NCBI GenBank assembly: GCA_965649825.1
Contig: OZ287704.1
Span: 806,001 to 870,000, forward strand
DNA length: 64,000 nucleotides
From: Penicillus capitatus
Taxonomy: Eukaryota > Chlorophyta
Reading direction: 5' to 3'
Positions 56,466 to 64,000 of the stretch are shown piece by piece (position 1 is the first letter of the stretch; every line of letters begins with the position of its first letter). The position numbers and the translations under genes were made by a program. The notes under the pieces are model-generated. The model saw only the letters and a list, made by a program, of their open reading frames with translations. It was not told the origin of the DNA and ran no database searches.

Positions 56466-58653
56466 CATGTGCACGTCTCTTTCAAGTTCTGTTCTCCGCA
56501 CTAAACCATCACTTTCCTTCGCAAGTAGACGATCGTTCCGGAGCTTCAGTGAATATGAACGCTCTGAGTGTCGCTTCCGACCTCGCGGCCGCGTATCCAG
56601 ACAGCACGCTTCTACGAGGCAAGATCGAAGCCTTTTCTTTGAGCCTGTTACACGTGTCCGTGCAAATCAGGCGCCTAGTAGACGAACTGAGCGCCGTCGG
56701 AGAAGACACCTCAGTGGCAGATCAGCGACTCAGTCCAGACTTCGGGCAAGGACAATGGATCTAATGAACTTTCTTTTGCTATGTGTGATGGAAAACAGAG
56801 ATCGAGACAACTCATCCTACAAGTACTCTGGAAAGAAGGCCGTTGTCATAGGCGCATCAATGGCAGGTGTGATTGCAGCTGCGTACCTCGCAAAACAGGG
56901 ATTCATCGTCAAGGTCGGCCTGCCACATCTCCAGTGCACCTGTCCATCTTGGTGTGATCTAGGTCTACGATGGAAGCAAGGATCCTCGCGAGAAGGATTA
57001 CTCCCCTGGAAAAGCCATCTTAGTTGGCCTTAAAACAGCGGCTGTTGATGTAGTGAAGGCTGCTGGAGTTCAATTACCGTACGATGGTTACAGAAATGGA
57101 TTGCATCGAACAAAAGGTTTCTCACAGCTCTTCCTGGAAGACTTCTTACTCGTATCCATCAGGGCTAGCGGTTTCGGCACCGAAAGAGTTGGAATTCTTC
57201 CAATCTCCCTCTACTCCTATGTCTTTCGGTTGTCTGGCTGAAGCGAATCAATACACAGAGATCTTTCTCCAGGACGTGAGTGAGAAATGGTCTGACAGCG
57301 TCGAATTCCTCTACAATCATAGATGCACAGTATGCCGTCTGCTCTGATCAGACTCAAATGACGATTGCATGTGGTCAACAGAGCATCGATTTCAAGACGA
57401 AACAGTTGGTCTTTGAAGGAAACGAAGGAAGCAACGTGGAAGAGCAGTACGATCTGTTGATCGCTGCAGATGGCGCCCGATCGTTCGTCAGGCAGAAGCT
57501 GCAGCAGTACGACAGCACCTTTGAAGTCAAGAGCTTCCAACACTATGGAAGCTTCAAAGTCATGCGCGATCTACCATTCCTCGGCGAAGATGGTACGTAA
57601 GCTCATTTTCCTCTTCACTGCGAATGGTTATCGATTTGTATCATTATGTCTTCAGAGGAGGTGATGAAGGGTGTTCGACCAGGATTCGGCACCTTCGTTG
57701 GTAATAGACGGGGGCTGGTCTTCGAGGAGAACGGTCTAGGGCAGAAGGCCTTTGTATCGTTCTTCCGCACGTCCGAGAAAGAGACTGTTCACGCTAGCAT
57801 TGTCTCCAAAACTGAAACCTTTGAAGAGATCAAGGGCAGGGAACGAGATTGGTTGAAGGAAGTTTTGCCATCGTACTTTCCTGAGGTGTCAATTCTTTAG
57901 TAGTCAATCGTATTGCACCGTCACTTCTCCTGTCTTGTCATGCAGGAATGGGTGGATGACCTTAGCCAAAAGATGGCAAAGGTTACGGCAATTCCGGTTC
58001 CCATCGTTAACCAACTCTCTCGTTTCTATGGACCTGCCACTATACTCATCGGCGACGCCGGACACAGCTCCACTCCTGCGATGGCACTGGGGTAACATCG
58101 ACTCTCCAGTTCCGAATGCACAGTCATCCATGTTCCGCAGAGCAAATGCAGCACTGATGGATGCAAAAGTCCTCTATGAAGCCCTGGAGAATGCAGGAGG
58201 AAACGTGGACGCAGTCGGAGAGATCTTCAACGACCTTCGTTGGTCAGACGTGCGCGATCTTCAAGATCTGCAGATCGTACATCAGGCTATCCCAAGAAAG
58301 GATTCTCTCATGCGGTTCTCTGGTTGTAGGCTCTCGAGTTTGAAGCCTTCTCGCTGCCGTTTCCGGAAAACTGGCGAAGCTTCGTCGGATGGGTGCATGT
58401 GAATGTGATTGGAACTTTCCGTCGCTTCTTCCCAACTGGCGGCGTTCAGTCACTCTATGGTCGCGTCGACGCGGGATTTGTGACGCCCACAGAAGGGATA
58501 CAGATTGTAAAACGCGACGCTGTCATCTTTTCAAGTAACTACTCATCTCTCTGCTTCTTGATTCATTGCTTTACCACAGTTGCAAGCATTATTTTGTTGG
58601 CTTTGTTGACTGGGTTCGTTGTGGCCCCTGTGGCGAAGCCCTTTGTTTCCTAA
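56466..58653 (+). CDS. FAD-dependent monooxygenase B, tandem paralogue of A
   Basis: Same architecture as copy A: YSGKKAVVIGASMAGVIAAA (GxxxxG with GASMAG for GAGPAG), EANQYTEIFLQDVSEKWSDS and EFLYNHRCT, YDLLIAADGARSFVRQKLQ, GVRPGFGTFVGNRRGLVFEE, YGPATILIGDAGHSS, NAALMDAKVLYEALENAGGN, FSLPFPENWRSFVGWVHVNV and a final hydrophobic helix (IILLALLTGFVVAPVA). Short introns separate the pieces. An N-terminal Ser/Arg-rich stretch from the ATG at 56,466 (MCTSLSSSVLRTKPSLSF) could be an organelle-targeting peptide, though exon joins before 56,800 are not settled. It lies outside the inverted duplication, whose edge is about 40 bp upstream of this ATG. Confidence 0.75.
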
Positions 58654-59600
58654 ACTGAGGTACTTTCTCATTCTTGTTCCTGGAATTCAGTAACAGACTT
58701 TGACGGACTGTGGATCGTTCAAATCTTGTGAATAACTAAAAGAGGAAGCGATCCCTGTTTTGAATAAGAAATCTCTTATGGATTGGGATGTAAACCATCA
58801 CGTCGCACACGAATCCACGAAGTTTCATACTTGAATACGTGGATTTGCACATGGCTTGGCTAAACGACACAATGAGCTCTTTAACGTCAGAAGCGCGTCA
58901 TTAACAGACCTATTCTTGTCCCGCGTTTTCGTCTGTCCATCTCAGTATCATCGAAAGAGATGATAGTTGTTATTTCCGGTTTATTCCTTCGACGAGGTTT
59001 CCCGAGCAGAAGGCGTTGCGTCGAGCTTGCACACGCTCTCTAAATTCCCAAACCTGGAACTTTTTCAACTCAACGATCGTCTGTAGAATATTAGACATGA
59101 ATTACATTTTGAATGACTCCACAGTCGTCCGAAAGACAGTTTTTTCGTCACACACCCTTTGTTCTAGTGGGATGTGAACAGGGGTCAACAACAAACGAGT
59201 TTAACAGAGATCACACATCTGGAAAAGACCATTGATCGCTGTTTCTTTCACCTGAGATGTTGTGGGTCCTTCACACCTCCACTCTGTCTGCATGATCCAC
59301 AACGATGCGAAAACGACGAATGCTCTGCTACACGAAAACAGTCGCGATCGATGCGTATACGTTTGCGAAGACGGACAGCAGCATCTTTAGCGCGGTCCTT
59401 ACATGTGATGTCACCACACTGTGCCACAAGACAAGGACACTATTCACTTATCTCCTACTTTGGCTGAGGGCTATGAAATGGGATCGGACGCAGAACAACG
59501 ACATAGCTCCGAAGAGAAGAGCGAACACTCCAGCGGGGAAACACCTATCCGTTTCCTTGGTTGCGCGAAGCCATGAACACGGTCAGCGCAACAGAGACCT
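58654..59600. other. Intergenic stretch, nothing recognised
   Basis: About 950 bp downstream of monooxygenase B. Small frames on both strands (for example 59,174-59,467 plus) have no supporting features. Confidence 0.45.
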
Positions 59601-60380
59601 CTAGGGAGAGCAATGTTCCTGTCTTCCACAGCTTTCCGGCACATAGTAGAGCAGACTGATGTGCGCAGGAAGATAGTGCGCGTCGCCAGAACACACACCG
59701 CCTCCGAGCGAGCCATTCCTGCCTTCGGTTGCAAAGCTGATTTCTCCGCCCGACGCCAGCAGCACCGCAGAGATACGTGAAACAAAACTCATGCATCCTT
59801 TGCTTGCCACTTGGACACCGAATGAACAATGCCTCCGTTTAGGGACGCACGTCACAAGATGCCGTAAACCGACCGTCGAAGTTGTCGTCGGGCAACGATG
59901 TCGCTACCCCTGGATCTCTTCATCAGTGGACGTCGATCTGCTGCGAGATTCGCACCGAGGAGCTCGGTAGAGGCATTTCAGACAGATCTCTCGAGCAGGG
60001 ACAGACCACACGGTTTGCAGAGGTCTCTCTTCGAGGAGTCATCGCGGTGTTGCCTTCGGAAGTCCTGAACGCTCAACACTTCCGTCGCCGTAAGCTCGGG
60101 CGCCGTCTTGACGTTCTTTCCCTTCATTCGCCGATCTCACCGCAATCATTTCGCCGTACTGCGCTGAGGGGGGAAACGTCCGTGTTCCCGAAGGATTTTG
60201 GCAGTTCCCGAGAAGCAGGATGCAAACATATTCAGCTCAGGAGGTGAGATTCCCCCAGGCTCACGAGGATGGTCCACTCTGCATCGTCTTCGGGGATGTT
60301 GTTTGATTCTCACTTCTGGTCTCTAACGTACGGACAAAGGGCGAAGGTCGCCTTGTAGACGCGGCACTGCCGAGATCTTC
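59601..60380. other. Open frames of unknown value
   Basis: Two frames of moderate length are open: 59,855-59,601 minus (SKGCMSFVSRISAVLLASGG and onward) and 59,882-60,247 plus. Neither shows a domain, and without comparison I cannot choose between them. Confidence 0.25.
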
Positions 60381-60389
60381 TTCCCATGG

Positions 60390-61460
60390 CGCACGCCACC
60401 TCGCATTCACGGCGAGGCAGCAGATAAGGCGACCGCCGTCTCGCATCCACGGCGAGGCAGCAAGCAGGTCCACCGCGGCCTCCAGTTGTCTTCAAGATAA
60501 GGCGGCAGGTATGGCGGTCGCCGCCTCGCATCCACGGCGAGGCAGCAAGCAGGGCGATTAAGATTCCAGTCATCGAGGCCACATGTAAGGTTGATCGGTT
60601 GGCATGGCAACAGGTACAACGATTGCCGCCTCCAGACGGCAATGTGGCAGGTAGGACGATTGCCACCTTTAATGATCTCTGAGGCGGCAAGTAGGACGAC
60701 TGTGGCCTCCAGGCAGCAGGGCAGTGGGTACAAAGACTGCGGCCCTCATCCATATCATGGCAGCAGGAATGACTAAAAAAGCCTCTAATCATGAAATGGT
60801 AAGTAGGACATGTCATCCCCTAGACAGGAAGAAAACAGGTAGGATAGCAACAGCCTCTCGGCAGCAAGACAACAAGTAATAGATGGCAGCCTTCATCCAC
60901 AGCAAAACAAAGAGTACGACACTCCAGACGCCAGGCAAGCAAAACTGCAAATGCGATACGACAGCTTGAAAACAAACGGTAGCTAGGACATAATAGCCTC
61001 CAGGCAGCAACACAGTGAGTCGGAAACGGGAGCCTGCAGGTAGTGAAACATCAGGTTAGGACATGGCATCTTCAAGCAGCGAGACAGCATGTGGGATCCT
61101 CCGATAAGCTAAACAGGTGATAGGACACTGCGGCTTCTGAACAGCAATTCAGTTAGTCGGACACTCCAGCTTCCGGGCATCAAAACGCCAAATCAGACGT
61201 AGTAGCCCCCAGGCGGCAAAATGGCAGATCGGACATGGCACCTCTCGGCAGCAAGGCAGCAGATAGACAGATTCGGCAGCCTCCGGGCAGTAAACGGCAA
61301 GTTAGAACCTTCTTGCCTCCGGATATCAGAAATGGCAAGTAGATCGAGGCCAGTAGCCATCATTGGTAAAACAGTAAATAGGACATTCAGCCTCCGGAAT
61401 AGCAAAACACCAGATCAGGAAACGATACCCTCCATGTGCCAAACAGTGTATGAGGTTCTT
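60390..61460. repeat. Degenerate minisatellite, period about 36 bp
   Basis: More than twenty imperfect direct units lie head to tail. On the plus strand a unit begins like AGCCTCCAGGCAGCAA, continues with a CAG-type stretch and ends like AGTAGGACATGGC. Unit length varies around 36 bp (31-43). At the left end (60,393-60,560) three copies share the better conserved block GCATCCACGGCGAGGCAGCA. Stops occur in all frames, so it is not coding now. It lies next to the proline-rich gene at 61,653-62,500. Confidence 0.75.
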
Positions 61461-61652
61461 ACATCTACCATGTGAAAACAGCTAACACACAGCCATCCAC
61501 AACAAAGCGAAGGTAGAATGGCACAAACAGCAGAAAAGAAAACAGCCCCTAGGTCTTTTTGTTTTTTTAATTCTTCTGCCCACAAAGAAAACAGCTCCCA
61601 AAAAAGGCCTTCAGACAGACCAATCTTCAACAAAGACCTACACAAAGGCATA

Positions 61653-62500
61653 TTAAAAGAGAGAAAGGAACAAAGAGTGACTTACACATTCGCCCGATAG
61701 GAAGAAAAGGCGCTCTGGGATAGCAGGGCCCACGGGCACACAATTGCCAGACAGGAAATATGGTCGCGGTGGAATGCCAGGATACCTAACGGAAAAGATG
61801 AAGGGACGCGGGGGGATTGGAGGTGAACAGGGTAGGGAAAATAGGGAGGTGCGAGTAGGAAAGGGTGGTGGGCAAAACGGAAGCAAAAACTTAAATGGGC
61901 GTGAGGGGATGACGAGGGGCGGGGAAGCTGGGATGCAGAATACTTGTGGGCGAGGGGGAAAGAGCGGATGCTGAATGGGCTGCATGGAGGGAGGGGACAT
62001 TGTAACTGCCGGCTGCGGAGACGGACAGGAAGACCACTACATAGAGGCCGGAAATAGGCACCGCTGAGTGGCTGGAGGTGGGTACGCCGTCTGGGTGGCC
62101 GGAGGCTGACATGAAGACCACTCCATGGTGGCAGGGCACGGCGGCTGGAAGGCTGCACGAGGTGGCGATGCAGGCCGCGCAGGTGGCGGAGGAGCAGCAA
62201 GCTAGCCCTGTTAGGCCAGCCGCGCTCTCCTGTCCTCAGAAGAGAGGACCCTCGCGCGCCGCACGGGCCGAGCCTGTGCGGTTTGGTCCCTATTGGGACC
62301 AAACCGGACAGGAGCGGTCTGCTCTTCGAGCACATGCTGACCCGTGAGAGCAGTTGTTTGGGCCTTCAAGGTCCAAAACAACTCCTCCCTCTCGGCCCTC
62401 TGCATTCCCTCGAAGGCCCTAGGGGGTCGACGGCCCAGAACCTCCGCGAGAGTCACCTGGGCAAACCTAGAAGACACACAAAGGTAAGAGATCTGTCGAA
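61653..62500 (-). CDS. Proline-rich protein gene related to the one in the arms
   Basis: On the minus strand an exon after a CTTCTAG acceptor near 62,478 encodes TLAEVLGRRPPRAFEGMQRA, EREELFWTLKAQTTALTGQH and VLEEQ. This resembles EAIDTFYGFRNMSPSQREAL and QRALRAKTPAQMAVREEES of the arm gene. Further on, a Pro-rich exon (about 62,000-61,653) has PLFPPRPQVF, PPIPPRPFIF and IPPRPYFLSG, like PPLFPPRPSVFSS there. The joint between them (62,230-62,000) has competing frames, so integrity is uncertain. The functional class is unknown. The open ends make it either a third family member or a decaying one. Confidence 0.45.
62279..62306. repeat. Perfect 12-bp stem hairpin
   Basis: CGGTTTGGTCCC, a TATT loop, then the exact complement. 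It lies in the exon-like frame after VLEEQTAPVRFG of the proline-rich gene. The arm gene and the two long introns at 10.8-12.1 kb also carry hairpins, the latter with a GGTCC core. Confidence 0.9.
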
Positions 62501-63270
62501 GAACAGTGCTGTCGCGCGTTTTTGTAAGCACGTGACCGCATGCCTTCGGATTGCGGCGCTAGACGCATGCATGTGCACAGCAAGCGTCCAGCGCCGCAGT
62601 CGAGGTGCTCCGATGCGCGCGAAGCGTCGACAGGGCTTACGGCTTTCCAGGGTAGCCGTAATCGTCCTCGGTTGTCATTCGCTCGTCCGCCATCGTCGTC
62701 GAAGTAGATCGCCGAAAACAAAGCGCAAGAACTTAGAAAACAACAGCAGAAACCCGAAACTCGAGTGCGGAAGGCTCTGCGACAGGACCTTTTTTAGGCC
62801 GCCTCGGTTGCTGAGCGCGGCCTGCGGGTGGCGGCTGCGAACTGTAGCCGTTTGGCGCCGCCTGCATGCGCCGACGGACAAAGAAACGGCCGCCAGACGT
62901 CCAGAACGCAGAATGCTGTCGTCGAGATGCGCAACGCGAACGGGAGAGCGCTTCTGGATACTTTGCAAGGTGTTTTACAGGGAAAATTGTTTACAGTTTG
63001 TCGGCATGCTCCTCTGTAAGTGTAACTCGCATGCGTTTTCCGCAGCTTTTTTGATGCCATCTCAGAACGGCGAACCGTCAGAAGTCAGCTCCGCGTTACC
63101 TGAGCAGAGGAACGAAGCGGGCGTTTTCTTTCACGGAAGCGGCACGCGCTCTTCGTCGAGGCGGCCGTCTCTTGCGGACGTTTCCGTCGCAAACGCCGTC
63201 GAGAAATCTTCCTGTGCGGTGTAACGCCAGTCGGTTCAAGAAGTTGTCGTTGGTCCTAACTCCTTTGAAC
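62501..63270. other. GC-rich stretch, nothing assignable
   Basis: About 770 bp of GC-rich sequence with overlapping open frames on both strands (for example 62,828-63,224 plus) but no domain. It could be a promoter region between divergent genes. Confidence 0.35.
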
Positions 63271-63329
63271 ATGGAGGGTGTAACAGAACGACCGGTCTTC
63301 TGCGACAACCAAACAGTCACGAGAGCAAG
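63271..63329 (+). CDS. Possible first exon of a gene running towards the window end
   Basis: An ATG opens MEGVTERPVFCDNQTVTRAR, closed by a good GTAGGT donor at 63,330. Downstream exons were not identified, and no family is recognisable from 20 residues. Confidence 0.2.
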
Positions 63330-64000
63330 GTAGGTTTCAGTTCGCGTTCACGCAAGACGTCGAGTGTTTTGGAAGTCGCCAGGTCGCTCCGGCAAACGAA
63401 GTTCTATCGCGTTTTACATCAGACTTGCAGACTTGTCTGTCTGTGTAGCCAATGACGACTTCTTCTGATCAAAAGCACTAGAAATCGGCGGAGTCTTGAA
63501 AAGAGTGTTTCTAGATACGTGGATCTCTCTGTGGTGCTGCAGCAAGCGAGTGGTATCGAATGCAAGCCGGATGCCAGACAGTTTGGACGATTACGATCGA
63601 CTGACGACTGTATGCAGGTGAAGCAGTCAGAGGTCTTTCTCTGGCCGAAAGGAGGTGTGCGGTGACGCTAAAATAGGCAGATAAAGTCTGTTCTCGACTG
63701 CAGTCGGTGTTGCAGTTCTCGTACCGGCAGCCGTTTTCAGGAAGATTCTATGGCATCTTGCATGTGCTGTCCTCTTCTGGACGCGATCGCCTCAAGCGCG
63801 GATGCGTTAGTTCAACGAGACAGTGAGGCACTAGATATAAGGAGTATTGCCATTAAATCGCGTTTGCTTCACGGGGTCAGTGTTCGAAAACTCAAAAACA
63901 CGTGTTAGAACAACGACGGAGTTTCAGTGTTCGTGTAGCCAGATAGAAGGTTCATCCTTAGGACGAATGGCCAACGTTCACATGCATGATACAGGTACCG
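63330..64000. other. Window end, nothing recognised
   Basis: No open frame of note. It may be intron or untranslated sequence of a gene that continues outside the window. Confidence 0.35.

Noticed and set aside
53820-58653. Naming the monooxygenases kynurenine 3-monooxygenase
   Set aside because: The fold, motifs and C-terminal anchor fit, but the residues between the motifs diverge from KMO and no kynurenine-pathway neighbours are present, so only the broader family is claimed.
60390-61460. CRISPR array
   Set aside because: The repeats are contiguous and degenerate, with no unique spacers, in a clearly eukaryotic context.
1-64000. tRNA, rRNA or other structured RNA genes
   Set aside because: I looked for T-loop (GGTTCRANNCC-like) and rRNA-like stretches and found none convincing; a covariance-model scan would be decisive.

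Overview
The window is nuclear DNA of a eukaryote, most likely a unicellular alga or another plastid-bearing protist. Genes carry many short GT-AG introns, mostly about 40-60 bp. The conserved genes are eukaryotic housekeeping genes: COPB1, FCF1, TSEN34, GPAA1, SNX1/2, TBL2 and DGAT2. Two families known mainly from plants and algae are present: RETICULATA-related (DUF3411, plastid) and a CBP60-like calmodulin-binding protein. I cannot name the species. All exon limits were placed by eye from splice signals and family alignment; identity figures are hand comparisons of short stretches.

The window is dominated by a very large inverted duplication. The left arm (about 5,475-22,480) is repeated in reverse in the right arm (about 42,985-56,424). 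Outside to inside the arms carry an FAD monooxygenase (copy A), poorly understood sequence, an unrecognised gene, a proline-rich protein gene, GPAA1, TSEN34, FCF1 and a RETICULATA-related gene. The arms have decayed in a complementary way. On the left the monooxygenase is frameshifted and the RETICULATA-related gene is beheaded. On the right the proline-rich gene has a nonsense codon and a frameshift, and a 3.74-kb segment is missing. GPAA1, TSEN34 and FCF1 look intact in both arms. Much of the inner arms is close to identical and the GPAA1-FCF1 part is GC-rich; outer parts fall to roughly 87-93% in the stretches compared.

Left of the arms (1-5,470) lie the end of a trypsin-like gene whose catalytic serine is replaced, a TBL2-like WD40 gene and a DGAT2-type acyltransferase fused to a long multi-membrane-segment N-terminus. 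The spacer (22,480-42,985) has an AT-richer part with three intronless ACS-type MFS transporter paralogues, a decayed first exon of the RETICULATA-related gene (26,930-27,350), then sorting nexin SNX1/2 and coatomer COPB1 head to head, a CBP60-like gene and poorly coding sequence. The relic exon shows that the left arm probably once ran further in and was split by a 4.4-kb segment bearing the first MFS gene.

Right of the arms (56,424-64,000) lie a second FAD monooxygenase (copy B), a stretch without clear genes, a degenerate minisatellite of about 36 bp period, a proline-rich gene resembling the one in the arms, and a GC-rich stretch that may hold the start of another gene. Several genes serve endomembrane, lipid and GPI-anchor functions (COPB1, SNX1/2, TBL2, DGAT2, GPAA1), but I see no evidence that this clustering is functional.
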